Below are positions 35,304 to 44,664 of a stretch of DNA of 64,000 nt, piece by piece. The notes below the pieces were generated by a model that had not been told where the DNA came from, made no database searches, and saw nothing but the letters and a program-made list of their open reading frames with translations. A program made the position numbers and the translations under genes. This stretch comes from an uncultured Muribaculum sp. (lineage in GTDB: Bacteria; Bacteroidota; Bacteroidia; Bacteroidales; Muribaculaceae): NCBI GenBank assembly GCA_910578785.1, contig CAJTSJ010000013.1, positions 1-64,000 on the forward strand, given 5' to 3'. Each line of letters opens with the position of its first letter. Within the stretch, counting starts at the first letter, position 1.

Positions 35304-36740
35304 TTAGTTTAATTCCTGCACGGGTGGCAGTCCTAATTCCTTGGCTTTTTCAAACATCAGCCTTACGGCGGCGTCGCGTTCGTTGGGTATCACTCCGTCA
35401 AGGATGGAGTTCTTGATGTGCTCCTTTATAACACCTATCTCGCGGCAGGGTGGAAGGTTGAACGTGGCCATAATCTCCTCGCCCGACACCGGAGGCTGGA
35501 ATTTGCGCACGCGGTCGCGCTCTTCGAGTTCGGCCATCTTTTCACGTACAAGATCGAAGTTGGCCATGAAGCGCTTGACTTTCTCCGGATTGCGCGACGT
35601 GATGTCGGCGTTGCAAAGTGTCATAAGGTCTTCGATGTCCTCTCCGGCATCAAACAGAAGCCTTCTGACGGCCGAGTCGGTGACATCCTCTTCTACGAGG
35701 GCTATCGGCCTCATGTGCAGTTCCACGAGTTTTTTTACATATTTCATCTTCTCGTTGAGGGGAAGGCGCAGATTCCTGAAAATGCGCGGAATCATCTTGG
35801 CGCCGATGAAGTTGTGGTTGTGGAATGTCCATCCCTGGCTGGGGTCCCAACGCTTGGTGACGGGTTTTGCAATGTCGTGGAACAGGGCCGCCCATCTCAG
35901 CCATACATTGTCTGATTTTCGGGCGACATTGTCGACTACGGCCAATGTATGTAGAAAGTTGTCCTTATGGCCTCGTCCGTTTACCGTATCGACACCTTTC
36001 ATGGCTTCAAGCTCGGGCAGTATGAGTGTCAGCAATCCTGACGCCGACAATAGCTCCCATCCTATCGAGGGCACGGGCGATGCCATTATTTTCATAAGTT
36101 CGTCGGCTATACGTTCGTGGGATATGATTTTGATGCGTCCGGCGTTGCGCGTGATGGCGTCAAACGTCTCGTCATCGATTCTGAATCCAAGCTGCGTGGC
36201 AAAGCGTATGGCACGCATCATTCTCAGTGGGTCGTCGCTGAAGGTTATGTCCGGGTCGAGCGGAGTCCTGATGGTCTGTATGTCAAGGTCGCCAAGTCCG
36301 TTGTAGGGGTCGATTAGTGTGCCGAAGTCGGAGGCATTGACGCAGACGGCCATGGCGTTGATGGTAAAGTCGCGTCGCGAAAGGTCGTCGTCGAGTGTGC
36401 CGTCTTCCACTATGGGCTTGCGGCTGTCGTGTGAATACGACTCACGGCGTGCGCCTACGAATTCAAGTTCGATGCCTTTGTGCTTTACCTGGGCGGTTCC
36501 GAAATTGCGGAAAACGCTGCAGTGTGCTCCGCGTCCGAGCTGTCGTGCCACGGCTTCTGCTACTTCTATGCCGCTTCCGACTGTTACGAAGTCGATGTCT
36601 TTGGAGTGGCGGTGCAGGAACAGGTCTCTGACGTAGCCACCGACTACGTAGCACGGTCTGTCGAGAGAATCGGCCACTTCTCCTATCTGATGGAATAACG
36701 GTTTGTCTATCTGTTCGGTCAGGCGCATAGGATTATTCAA
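35304..36740 (-). CDS. cca: CCA-adding tRNA nucleotidyltransferase with HD domain
   Basis: The enzyme builds or repairs the CCA 3' end of tRNAs. The class II nucleotidyltransferase head has GGYVRD near residue 35 and the metal-binding DIDFV near 49. RRDFTINAMAV and the RNA-binding neck follow, then an HD domain (LFHDIAKP near 290). The 478 residues suit the HD-containing bacterial type. It overlaps the end of the M24 peptidase gene by 8 bases. Confidence 0.93.
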   Translation of the reverse strand: MNNPMRLTEQIDKPLFHQIGEVADSLDRPCYVVGGYVRDLFLHRHSKDIDFVTVGSGIEVAEAVARQLGRGAHCSVFRNFGTAQVKHKGIELEFVGARRESYSHDSRKPIVEDGTLDDDLSRRDFTINAMAVCVNASDFGTLIDPYNGLGDLDIQTIRTPLDPDITFSDDPLRMMRAIRFATQLGFRIDDETFDAITRNAGRIKIISHERIADELMKIMASPVPSIGWELLSASGLLTLILPELEAMKGVDTVNGRGHKDNFLHTLAVVDNVARKSDNVWLRWAALFHDIAKPVTKRWDPSQGWTFHNHNFIGAKMIPRIFRNLRLPLNEKMKYVKKLVELHMRPIALVEEDVTDSAVRRLLFDAGEDIEDLMTLCNADITSRNPEKVKRFMANFDLVREKMAELEERDRVRKFQPPVSGEEIMATFNLPPCREIGVIKEHIKNSILDGVIPNERDAAVRLMFEKAKELGLPPVQELN

Positions 36741-37914
36741 GTCTGATGATGTCTTCTGTCATGTCGGTCAGGCATTCAAGTCCGTCGGCACGTACTACGT
36801 AAGTGTTTTCAATACCTACGGCACCTACCTCGGGTATGACGAATTTAGGCTCCAGGGCTATGACGTTGTTTAGCTGCAGGATGTCGTGGCTTTTAGGCGA
36901 CAGCACCGGCAATTCGTTGATGTCGATGCCTACGCCGTGTCCTATGAATCCGGCCTTTTGGCTGTAGCCCATGAAATATCTTTCAAGCGAACGGCTCTTT
37001 ACAATGTCCTGCGCCATTTCATATAGCGCCGATGCCTTTGCTCCAGGCTTGGCTTCGCGGGCTATGGCATGGCAGATGTCTATTGAGCACTGATGGGCTT
37101 TGAGGGCCAGTTCGTCGACATTCTCAGGCGTAAATACCCTGGTGAGGTCCGACATGTAGCCGGTAAAGTCGCCGTTGGTGTCGACCATCACCGTCATTCC
37201 CGGACGGATTATTGTGCCGTCGGCTCCGACCGGCAACGAAGGGTCAAGTCCTGCTCCTCCCATCGAAAAATCGTACGGAGAGGGGGCGTCTGCGTTGGGT
37301 CCGACAAGCACACTGCCCATGTGGATTTCCATCGAATTGCCTGCTACGCGAAACTGGCCGAGGCATCCTTCAAGACGCGACGTATGCTCGATTTCTATCT
37401 GAAGTTCAACGTCCGACATGCCCTCCTGATACAGTTTCGGTATTTTTTTGTAGATGATGCAGTGTTTGATGGCCGAGCGCCTGATTTGTTCGACCTCAAA
37501 ATCGGTCTTTACGGCTCTGGCCGCTCTCATAATGGCCGAAGCATCTTCCACTTGGCTTCCGGGGAATGCTGCCGACAGACGTCTGACGGTCAGGAAGTCG
37601 ACCAGGGCAAGTTCGAGTCCGAGCTTATGCGGTGACGGAAGTCCTTTTTGTGCGAGAATCTCCATTATCTGCTCCGGTTTGCGTATCTTGGCGGCGCCTT
37701 GGCCGGTTAGGTCGTTTGGTCTGCGTATGAGATACTGTGCGTCGCCGTCTGCGGGGATATAGACAAAGCCGTCAAACACACGTCCTGCCGTGTAATATAT
37801 GTTGGCGTTGGTAGATAGCAGAATGCCGTCAAGCATGGCTTCCGTCATCAAATTTTTAATGCGGTTTATTCGGAGATTGATTTCTTCGGCCGGTGTAAAT
37901 GCGTGGAGTTCCAT
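36733..37914 (-). CDS. M24-family Xaa-Pro-type aminopeptidase
   Basis: A pita-bread-fold metallopeptidase of 393 residues with creatinase N-terminal domain (about 15-150) and M24 domain. The metal ligands are visible in order: two Asp in VDTNGDFTGYMSDLTR, His in GHGVGIDINELP, and Glu in LEPKFV and GIENTYVV. This set is that of aminopeptidase P/prolidase enzymes that cleave next to proline. No signal peptide is present. Confidence 0.92.
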   Translation of the reverse strand: MELHAFTPAEEINLRINRIKNLMTEAMLDGILLSTNANIYYTAGRVFDGFVYIPADGDAQYLIRRPNDLTGQGAAKIRKPEQIMEILAQKGLPSPHKLGLELALVDFLTVRRLSAAFPGSQVEDASAIMRAARAVKTDFEVEQIRRSAIKHCIIYKKIPKLYQEGMSDVELQIEIEHTSRLEGCLGQFRVAGNSMEIHMGSVLVGPNADAPSPYDFSMGGAGLDPSLPVGADGTIIRPGMTVMVDTNGDFTGYMSDLTRVFTPENVDELALKAHQCSIDICHAIAREAKPGAKASALYEMAQDIVKSRSLERYFMGYSQKAGFIGHGVGIDINELPVLSPKSHDILQLNNVIALEPKFVIPEVGAVGIENTYVVRADGLECLTDMTEDIIRLE

Positions 37915-37935
37915 AATGATGTGAGGAGAAAAAAG

Positions 37936-38418
37936 TTATTGTTTATTATTGTCTATAGAAACGAACGATACTCCTAATTGTTCGATATTTCGGACGGTGT
38001 CGATTCTCATTATGTGCCTTACCTTTATCGGCATGCTGTCGGTGAGGGTCATGATTGAGGGCAGAGTGTCGGATATCTGGTAGCTTGCGCCGAAACCTTG
38101 TCCGTACCAGCGCCCGTATTGGTTGGCAAGCAGGAAGTTGACGGTGTCGGTCTTTTCTGAACTGTCGTGTCTCATTGTCGTCACTTCAATCCATAGATTG
38201 CTGTATGGATATTCGTTGTCGTGCCTGATGGACATTACCAGCCGTCCTGAGGCGGTGGTGTCCGGAATCTCGGTAAGGAAGGTCAGCGTGTCGGAATAGG
38301 CCCATCCTTCGGACGGCAGGTTATGATATTGACTAAAATCATTGTGCGCTACCGAACAAGAGTAAGCGCACAATGATATTATAAGCATTATTATTGATCT
38401 GTTTGCGATGTTATTCAT
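37936..38418 (-). CDS. gldH: Gliding-motility lipoprotein GldH
   Basis: A 160-residue lipoprotein from ATG 38418 with a lipobox ending at Cys21 (LCAYSC), followed by the GldH-type beta-rich domain (FSQYHNLPSEGWAYSDTL). GldH is needed for gliding in Flavobacterium and is widely kept in non-gliding Bacteroidales, where its role is unclear. The chosen ATG overlaps the ricT stop codon by 8 bases and places the signal peptide at the N-terminus; an in-frame start 36 bases upstream would bury it. Confidence 0.88.
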   Translation of the reverse strand: MNNIANRSIIMLIISLCAYSCSVAHNDFSQYHNLPSEGWAYSDTLTFLTEIPDTTASGRLVMSIRHDNEYPYSNLWIEVTTMRHDSSEKTDTVNFLLANQYGRWYGQGFGASYQISDTLPSIMTLTDSMPIKVRHIMRIDTVRNIEQLGVSFVSIDNNKQ

Positions 38419-39883
38419 CTGCCTTCTGGCCGTTGGTTGAGGGTTTGTTGTCATCGCGTTTCTGGCGCGGGCGGTCGTTGCCTCCTTGACGGCGGTTGTC
38501 CTGCTGGTTTCTTTGTTCCGGATTTCTCGGCTTGGGGGTTTGTCCGGGATTGCGCTGTCCGTTGCCCTCCTTGCGGTCGGGTCGTGGCTGGCGCGGTTTT
38601 TCCTGGCGCTTTGGACTGGGGTTGTCGCCTTGTTGTCCTGCCTGGGAGTCCCTGCGAGGTTTTTGTTGCTGGCCGTCGCCGCCCTTAGGCTTGCCGTTTT
38701 GCGGTTTCTGCCCGTTGTTCTGGGAGCTCTTTTTGCGCTTTTTCTTCGCTTTGTCGAATCGGGTCACTTCGTCTTGTCCGACAAGGTCTATGAACTCGCG
38801 CTTGGGCTTGTCGGAGCCGGATGTCTCTGACGCAAGCTTTTCGGGTTTTTCGCCCCGCTTATTCATGGCTATCACCTCAAATGCCCTGTCTGCGTCGATT
38901 GTGACGAGGTTGGCGGGCACCGACTTGTCGGTCGAGTAGGTGATTTCGCGTTTGAATATGTCGGTCTTGAAGTGGTAGAACGTTCCGTCGGCTGTCTCGA
39001 GCGTGATGTCGCGTGACGGCATCTTCTTCACGCTTTCCACGTATGCGTCAACCTCGAAGTTGAGGCAACATTTGAGCTTGGCGCACTGTCCTGCGAGCTT
39101 CTGCGGATTAAGCGAGATGTCCTGGAATCGGGCGGCGCTCGTAGCCACGGATATAAAGTTGGTCATCCAGCTCGAGCAGCAGAGCGGTCGTCCGCACGGG
39201 CCTATTCCGCCGATGCGTCCGGCCTCCTGACGTGCTCCGATCTGCTTCATCTCGATGCGTACCTTGAAGGTCTCGGCAAGCACCTTGATGAGTTTGCGGA
39301 AGTCAACGCGCTCGTCGGCAATATAGTAGAATATGGCCTTGTTGCCGTCGCCTTGATACTCGACATCGCCGATTTTCATGTTCAGGCCTAGGCTCTCGGC
39401 TATTTTGCGCGACTTAATCATAGTGTCGTTCTCGCGGGCCTTGGCTTCCTCGTACTTCTGGAGGTCGTTGGGGCGTGCCTTGCGGAATATACGTCGGATT
39501 TCAGCATCAGGACGTATATTGGCCTTTTTCATCTGGAGCTTCACCAGACGTCCTGTCAGCGTCACTTCGCCTATGTCGTGTCCGGGCGAGGCTTCCACAG
39601 CCACTATGTCGCCGATGGCGAGAGGCAGGTTCATGCTGTTCTTGTAGAATCCCTTGCGGGTGTTCTTGAACTGCACTTCCACCATGTCGAAGTCGGCAAA
39701 TCCTCCTGGAATGTCGCTCAGCCAGTCGTAGCAATGGAGCTTGCCTCGCGGCGTCTTGCGGCATCTGTCGCAGGATGCGCTTTTATCGCATTCGTCACAT
39801 TTGCCTCCGTCGCATCTTTGGGCGTTGCCGCCTTGGCCGGTGCGTGAAGAGGCATCCGTGATGTCATTTATTTCGTCTGACAT
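38411..39883 (-). CDS. RicT/YaaT-like PSP1-domain protein with disordered tail
   Basis: The 490-residue protein has a Cys-rich N-terminus (CDECDKSASCDRC, about 29-41) and a PSP1 domain over residues ~60-300, with the Cys motif GPCGRPLCCSSWM near 230 and LAGQCAKLKCCLNFE near 265. RicT in Bacillus forms a complex that acts with RNase Y, and here the gene directly follows rny, which supports a link to RNA decay. The last ~130 residues are low-complexity Gln/Asn/Pro/Lys/Arg and probably disordered, perhaps RNA-binding. Confidence 0.9.
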   Translation of the reverse strand: MSDEINDITDASSRTGQGGNAQRCDGGKCDECDKSASCDRCRKTPRGKLHCYDWLSDIPGGFADFDMVEVQFKNTRKGFYKNSMNLPLAIGDIVAVEASPGHDIGEVTLTGRLVKLQMKKANIRPDAEIRRIFRKARPNDLQKYEEAKARENDTMIKSRKIAESLGLNMKIGDVEYQGDGNKAIFYYIADERVDFRKLIKVLAETFKVRIEMKQIGARQEAGRIGGIGPCGRPLCCSSWMTNFISVATSAARFQDISLNPQKLAGQCAKLKCCLNFEVDAYVESVKKMPSRDITLETADGTFYHFKTDIFKREITYSTDKSVPANLVTIDADRAFEVIAMNKRGEKPEKLASETSGSDKPKREFIDLVGQDEVTRFDKAKKKRKKSSQNNGQKPQNGKPKGGDGQQQKPRRDSQAGQQGDNPSPKRQEKPRQPRPDRKEGNGQRNPGQTPKPRNPEQRNQQDNRRQGGNDRPRQKRDDNKPSTNGQKADE

Positions 39884-39908
39884 ACTTGTGCAATGTTCAG
39901 AGAGTGAA

Positions 39909-41453
39909 TTATTTAGCGAAGCTTACGGAGCGTGTTTCGCGGATGACGGTGATTTTCACCTGTCCCGGGTATGTCATTTCGTCCTGGATGCGTTTTGCTA
40001 TTTCGGAAGAAAGCTTTTCGGTCTCTACGTCGTCGATCTTGTCGGCGCCTACGATCACTCGAAGTTCGCGGCCTGCCTGTATGGCGTAGGTCTTGATTAC
40101 TCCCGGATATGACATGGCGAGCTGTTCGAGGTCGTTTAGGCGTTTGATATATGCTTCGACGATTTCGCGGCGTGCTCCCGGACGTGCTCCGGAGATGGCG
40201 TCGCACACCTGTACTATCGGGGCGAGCAGAGTGGTCTGTTCCACCTCGTCGTGGTGCGCACCGATGGCATTGCAGATTTCGGGCTTCTCCTTGTACTTTT
40301 CGGCAAGTTTCATGCCGAGCAGTGCATGGGGCAGTTCCGGTTCTTCGTCGGGCACCTTGCCTATGTCGTGCAGAAGTCCGGCTCGGCGTGCTTTCTTGGG
40401 GTTGAGTCCAAGTTCCGATGCCATGATTGCGCAGAGGTTGGCAGTCTCGCGCGAGTGTTGCAGCAGGTTCTGTCCGTAGCTTGAGCGGTACTTCATCTTG
40501 CCGACCATTCTGATGAGGTCGGGGTGGAGTCCGTGTATGCCGAGGTCGATGGCCGTGCGCTTACCGGTCTCGACGATTTCTTCTTCAATCTGTTTGCGGA
40601 CTTTTGCCACAACTTCCTCGATGCGTGCCGGATGGATGCGGCCGTCGGCCACGAGCTGATGTAGCGCAAGACGCGCTATCTCGCGGCGCACGGGGTCAAA
40701 TCCCGACAATACGATGGCTTCGGGGGTGTCGTCGACTATGATTTCAATGCCGGTGGCGGCTTCGAGGGCGCGGATGTTGCGTCCTTCACGGCCTATAATG
40801 CGTCCTTTGATTTCATCGGAGTCGATGTGGAACACGGTTACGGAATTTTCGATAGCGGTCTCAGTGGCTACACGCTGAATTGACTGGACTACAATGCGTT
40901 TCGCTTCTTTGTTGGCCGTAAGCTTGGCTTCGTCCATTATGTCGTTGATGTAGCTTGCCGCCGCGGTTTTTGCTTCGTCGCGAAGCGATTCGATTAGTTT
41001 TTCTTTAGCCTCTTCTGCCGACAGACCAGAGATGTGCTCCAGTGTATCCTGTGCGGTTTTGGTCAGGCGGTCGAGTTCCGCTTTCTGGTTTTCAAGTACA
41101 GAGACCTGTGCGTCGAGGTTGGCTTTAAATGCTTCGTTTTCGTTGCGTTTACGGGCGATGTCGCCTTGCTGTTGGTTGAGCTGAAGTTCGCGTTGCTTGA
41201 GCTTTGCTTCCATCTGCTGCACTTTCGACAAACGCTGGTTGGCGGTCTTTTCCGCTTCTGCTTTTATCTGTAGTTCTTCTTCACGGGCTTTGAGAAGTTT
41301 CTCCTGTTTAAGCATTTCGGCGTCTTTGTGCGCCTCCTCTATGATGGTCTTCGCCTGGCTTTTGGCCGACGATTTTTGAACCATGACGGTCACAAGTACG
41401 GCTAAGGCGGCCGCTGTGACACCCACTACGATAGCTAAGATAAGTGTGGCCAT
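39909..41453 (-). CDS. rny: Ribonuclease Y
   Basis: A 514-residue membrane-anchored endoribonuclease for mRNA turnover. One N-terminal transmembrane helix (residues 2-24), a long coiled coil (about 30-190), a KH RNA-binding domain (IIGREGRNIRALEAATG near 217) and an HD catalytic domain (LLHDIGKV near 362). The length equals that of Bacillus RNase Y. It lies 25 bases upstream of the ricT-like gene and 38 bases downstream of a strong terminator. Confidence 0.96.
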   Translation of the reverse strand: MATLILAIVVGVTAAALAVLVTVMVQKSSAKSQAKTIIEEAHKDAEMLKQEKLLKAREEELQIKAEAEKTANQRLSKVQQMEAKLKQRELQLNQQQGDIARKRNENEAFKANLDAQVSVLENQKAELDRLTKTAQDTLEHISGLSAEEAKEKLIESLRDEAKTAAASYINDIMDEAKLTANKEAKRIVVQSIQRVATETAIENSVTVFHIDSDEIKGRIIGREGRNIRALEAATGIEIIVDDTPEAIVLSGFDPVRREIARLALHQLVADGRIHPARIEEVVAKVRKQIEEEIVETGKRTAIDLGIHGLHPDLIRMVGKMKYRSSYGQNLLQHSRETANLCAIMASELGLNPKKARRAGLLHDIGKVPDEEPELPHALLGMKLAEKYKEKPEICNAIGAHHDEVEQTTLLAPIVQVCDAISGARPGARREIVEAYIKRLNDLEQLAMSYPGVIKTYAIQAGRELRVIVGADKIDDVETEKLSSEIAKRIQDEMTYPGQVKITVIRETRSVSFAK

Positions 41454-41490
41454 GATATGTGATTAAATGAATGAAAAAAATTAATATGTT

Positions 41491-41626
41491 AAAAAAATGC
41501 ACTATCGCCCGTCGCATTATGACTATGGTGAGCCGTTGGTTCGCCATAATCCTGTCGGTCGTTAGTGCGGTTATTACTCTCTATAGCTCCTGTGCCGCAT
41601 GGGGGCGGCGTCGGATTGTATCGTTG
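41491..41626 (-). ncRNA. Structured, T-tailed RNA region between zapA and rny (terminator; possible 6S-like RNA)
   Basis: Read leftward from the zapA stop, the region forms a small hairpin GCCGC/GCGGC (41594-41609), then a long hairpin with outer stem GCACTAACG/CGATAGTGC (41499-41507 with 41560-41568, one mismatch) and inner 8-bp stem GATTATGG/CCATAGTC, ending in seven T. The minimum reading is a terminator of the zapB-zapA transcript. In proteobacteria the 6S RNA gene sits beside zapA, so a 6S-like RNA is possible, but I could not match a consensus. Confidence 0.4.
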
Positions 41627-41920
41627 TCAACTTATGCCGTTAAGCAGTTCGTCGAGTTTTTTCTCAAAATCTCCGAGCATCTTGGCGGCGCTTTCATTCT
41701 TTCTCAGCTCCTGGATGTAGAGCTTTGTGAAATGTATGGCTACCATTCCAAGGATGTCCTTCGATTCTTGATCGGCGCGTTTGGACTGCATCCATTTTTT
41801 CCATGCCAGATTGACGTAGTATTCGGCCAATCTGATGTCTTCTTCGCCTTTCAATGTCACAGACATGCCCAGCGGGGCAATGTCGGCGACTTTTATGGTT
41901 ATATCCAGTTTATCTTTCAT
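41627..41920 (-). CDS. zapA: Cell division protein ZapA
   Basis: A 97-residue ZapA-family protein that bundles FtsZ filaments at the division site. It opens with an ITIKVADIAPLGMSV beta segment followed by EEDIRLAEYYVN and a C-terminal coiled coil (LRKNESAAKMLGDFEKKLDEL). It follows a ZapB-like coiled-coil gene by 4 bases; the pair probably works together in Z-ring organisation. Confidence 0.88.
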   Translation of the reverse strand: MKDKLDITIKVADIAPLGMSVTLKGEEDIRLAEYYVNLAWKKWMQSKRADQESKDILGMVAIHFTKLYIQELRKNESAAKMLGDFEKKLDELLNGIS

Positions 41921-41924
41921 TGCA

Positions 41925-42218
41925 TCATTCGGTTAAATCGGAGATGCATTTGTCGATTTCCCGCACTAATTCGGAAAGTCTGGCCCGGCTTCGCTCTGCT
42001 TCTTCCTTTGTCGGGAATGCGGTAGTGACTACCGACAGATACTCTACCTGTCGTTCGAGCGTCTGTACGCGGTTGCGCAAGGTCTCGACCATAGTCTCAA
42101 GCTCGGCAATACGCAGTTCGGCCACTTGCTTGTCGTGAAGCACCGATTGATAACGCTCGGTCAGATTCAGTGCTTTACGGTTAAGGCGTTCAAGTGTCTG
42201 CTGTAAATCGCTCGCCAT
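41925..42218 (-). CDS. ZapB-like coiled-coil protein
   Basis: A 97-residue protein that is nearly all heptad-patterned helix (about residues 5-70), with no signal peptide. Length, charge and position directly before zapA suggest a Z-ring-associated ZapB-like partner, but coiled coils are poor evidence of homology. A -7 box lies just upstream. Confidence 0.7.
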   Translation of the reverse strand: MASDLQQTLERLNRKALNLTERYQSVLHDKQVAELRIAELETMVETLRNRVQTLERQVEYLSVVTTAFPTKEEAERSRARLSELVREIDKCISDLTE

Positions 42219-42233
42219 TATTCCAAATTTTTA

Positions 42234-42241
42234 CAAAAGTA
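42234..42241 (-). promoter_or_regulatory. -7 box of the zapB-like/zapA operon
   Basis: Minus-strand TACTTTTG, an exact TAnnTTTG match 16 bases before the ATG, giving a very short leader. Confidence 0.5.
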
Positions 42242-42357
42242 CGATAAATATCTCATACGAATGCAATTTTATGGCGGATTTTTGAGCGTTCCGCTTGTAA
42301 AATATTTAATAAAATTGAAATTTTTGCCATAAGGACTGTTGCGGTGATGCCGGCAAG

Positions 42358-43773
42358 TTAAAGAACCGGGCTGAGCAGACGCACCACCGACTCTTTGGCT
42401 TTCTGCCATTTCGAGCGCTTGCGCCAGCGTGCGGAGCTGATGCGGGAACACTGTTTGAGGTCGTTGAAGAATATTTCGGCCATGCGTTCGTTCACGTCGC
42501 GTGAATATATGAAGAGATTGCCTTCGAAGTTGTGTTCAAAGCTGCGGAAGTCGAAGTTGCTCGAACCGACCGACACAAATTCGTCGTCGACGAGCACGGT
42601 TTTTGCATGAAGCATTCCGGCTTCGTAGAGATACACCTTTATGCCGGCTCTCAGGCACCCCTGGATGTAGGAATAGGATGCGTTGGTCAGCACCGACGAG
42701 TCGCTTTGGGCCGGAATCATTATGCGCACGTCGACTTTGGACAATGCCACGGCCTGAAGTGCCCGGAGCAGACCCTCGGTGGGCAGAAAGTAGGGTGTCT
42801 GTATGAACACGCGTTTAGTGGCGTTGGCTATGGCCTTGTGGTAGAGCATGGCTATGTTGCTCCACTGGCTTGTCGGACCGCTCGTCATCAACTGTATGCC
42901 ACCAGTGTGCGAGCCGGTGACTTGAAGCTGGGCTGCCTTTTCTTCAATCAGCGGTTGGCCCATGAAGCTCCAGTCGACGGCAAAGGCGTATTGCAGAGCG
43001 CCCACTGCGGGTCCTTGTATGCGAAGGTGCGTGTCGCGCCAGATGCCGTAGCTGGTTCCGTCGATGTAGCGGTCGGCAATGTTCATTCCTCCGATATAGC
43101 CTGTTACGCCGTCTACGATGACTATTTTGCGGTGGTTGCGCCAGTTGACGCGTGTAGCGAAATGGGGGAATGTGACCCTGAAGAAGGGGTAGACTTCGAC
43201 TCCGGCTTCTTTCATGCGCTTGAAGAATTTCCCCGACGTGTGGAGCGACCCGATATGGTCGTAGATTACACGTACCTTTACTCCGCTTTTGGCTTTGTCG
43301 ATAAGTATGTCGGCCACCTCGGTCCCGATTTTGTCGTCCTTGAAGATGTAATACTGCAGATGTATGTAGCTTTTGGCCGCGCGCAGGTCGGATAGCAATG
43401 AGTCAAATTTGGATCGTCCGTCGGTGAATATCTCGACTTTATTGCCGGGATAGAAGATTGAGCCCGACAGGGTCTGCGCCATCTTGATCTGCAGCCGGCT
43501 TGCGGTGCTCATAGGCAACCGGTTGATGTCGACCGGTTTGAAATATTCATGCCGGCGCAGTCGGCGCCTGTTGCGCCGGGTTATCATTCGGGTGTTTTTA
43601 AGGCTTCTGCCGAAAAATATATACAGCACGACTCCGAACACCGGCACCATCAGCAACACCGTCACCCAGGCCAGGGATTTGACCGGATTGCGGTTTTCGG
43701 ACAGGACCACAGCTATCAGGCTGACGATGGCTCCTCCGTAGGCTATCAGTAGTAGTATGTCGTACCAGATCAT
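42358..43773 (-). CDS. cls: Cardiolipin synthase (phospholipase D family)
   Basis: A 471-residue membrane enzyme that joins phosphatidylglycerol molecules to cardiolipin. Two N-terminal transmembrane helices (about 4-24 and 36-56) precede two phospholipase D catalytic motifs, HRKIVIVDG near residue 217 and HAKTVLVDD near 394. Both are complete with His, Lys and Asp, each followed by a GG/GS..N.D segment. The length matches E. coli ClsA. Confidence 0.94.
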   Translation of the reverse strand: MIWYDILLLIAYGGAIVSLIAVVLSENRNPVKSLAWVTVLLMVPVFGVVLYIFFGRSLKNTRMITRRNRRRLRRHEYFKPVDINRLPMSTASRLQIKMAQTLSGSIFYPGNKVEIFTDGRSKFDSLLSDLRAAKSYIHLQYYIFKDDKIGTEVADILIDKAKSGVKVRVIYDHIGSLHTSGKFFKRMKEAGVEVYPFFRVTFPHFATRVNWRNHRKIVIVDGVTGYIGGMNIADRYIDGTSYGIWRDTHLRIQGPAVGALQYAFAVDWSFMGQPLIEEKAAQLQVTGSHTGGIQLMTSGPTSQWSNIAMLYHKAIANATKRVFIQTPYFLPTEGLLRALQAVALSKVDVRIMIPAQSDSSVLTNASYSYIQGCLRAGIKVYLYEAGMLHAKTVLVDDEFVSVGSSNFDFRSFEHNFEGNLFIYSRDVNERMAEIFFNDLKQCSRISSARWRKRSKWQKAKESVVRLLSPVL

Positions 43774-43849
43774 GCGTTGAGCGGGAGTAACTTCCGGCTA
43801 AGATACTAAATATACGTATACGTTACACCGGCGGATTGTTAAAAATGCT

Positions 43850-43883
43850 GAAAGGGTTGCGAACCGCAGTTCGCAACCCTTTC
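43850..43883 (-). terminator. Terminator of the rpsF-rpsR-rplI operon
   Basis: A perfect 15-bp stem GAAAGGGTTGCGAAC/GTTCGCAACCCTTTC with a 4-base loop, followed on the minus strand by AGCATTTTT. It lies about 40 bases past the rplI stop. Confidence 0.9.
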
Positions 43884-43920
43884 AATCGGGACTTACGTCC
43901 TTATATCGGAATAATGAATA

Positions 43921-44364
43921 TTACTCAGCTACAACTTCGAAGGGGATTTCTACAGCCACCTCTTTGTGGAGGTTGAGGGTGCAGGTGTAGTTGCCGACTT
44001 CTTTGATGTTTTCCTTGAGTACGATGACTTTGCGGTCAACATTGTGTCCGAGCTTTTCGAGAGCTTCAGCAATCTGAAGAGCGTTTACAGAACCGAAGAT
44101 GGTGCCGGTAGCGCTGGTCTTGGCTCCGATAGTGAGGCTTACGCCTTCAAGAGAGGCGGCGAGAGCTTCGGCATCGGCCTTGATCTGAGCAAGCTTGTGG
44201 GCGCGCTGGCGCTGGTTTTCGGCAAGAACCTTCAGCGCTGATTCGGTGGCGATGACAGCCTTTCCCTGCGGAATGAGGTAGTTGCGGCCATAACCGTTCT
44301 TTACTTCAACAACATCGTCCTTGTATCCAAGGCTCGGCATGTCTTCTTTAAGAATTATTTTCAT
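43921..44364 (-). CDS. rplI: 50S ribosomal protein L9
   Basis: A 147-residue L9 with the rRNA-binding N-terminal domain (MKIILKEDMPSLGYKDDVV, YGRNYLIPQGKA) and a connecting helix to the C-terminal domain (SVNALQIAEAL). It is the last gene of the rpsF-rpsR-rplI operon, the usual Bacteroidales order. Confidence 0.97.
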   Translation of the reverse strand: MKIILKEDMPSLGYKDDVVEVKNGYGRNYLIPQGKAVIATESALKVLAENQRQRAHKLAQIKADAEALAASLEGVSLTIGAKTSATGTIFGSVNALQIAEALEKLGHNVDRKVIVLKENIKEVGNYTCTLNLHKEVAVEIPFEVVAE

Positions 44365-44391
44365 AATGTATATTGTCTGCTAAAGGTGTAA

Positions 44392-44661
44392 TTATTTCAT
44401 CAAGTCGGTTACGTAGGGGAGCAGAGCCAAGTGGCGGGCGCGCTTTACGGCCTGAGCCACACGACGCTGGAACTTGAGCGAAGTTCCGGTAATGCGACGG
44501 GGAAGAATCTTACCCTGTTCGTTGAGAAACTTCTTGAGGAATTCGGGATCTTTGTAGTCAATATACTTGATGCCGCTTCTCTTGAAACGACAATATTTTT
44601 TCTTCTTAACGTCCACTGACAGTGGAGTGAGATAACGGATTTCTGATTGAGCTTGTGCCAT
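44392..44661 (-). CDS. rpsR: 30S ribosomal protein S18
   Basis: An 89-residue S18 with the conserved YCRFKRSGIKYIDYKD and LPRRITGTSLKFQRR segments. It binds S6, encoded 3 bases upstream, on the platform of the 30S subunit. The family Cys is kept (YCRF). Single-strand binding protein, between rpsF and rpsR in many bacteria, is absent here. Confidence 0.97.
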   Translation of the reverse strand: MAQAQSEIRYLTPLSVDVKKKKYCRFKRSGIKYIDYKDPEFLKKFLNEQGKILPRRITGTSLKFQRRVAQAVKRARHLALLPYVTDLMK

Positions 44662-44664
44662 AGT

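Noticed and set aside
38437..38939. Several long plus-strand frames rich in Leu, Val and Gly
   Set aside because: They are shadows of the Gln/Asn/Pro/Lys-rich tail of the RicT-like gene; the low-complexity coding strand keeps the other frames open.
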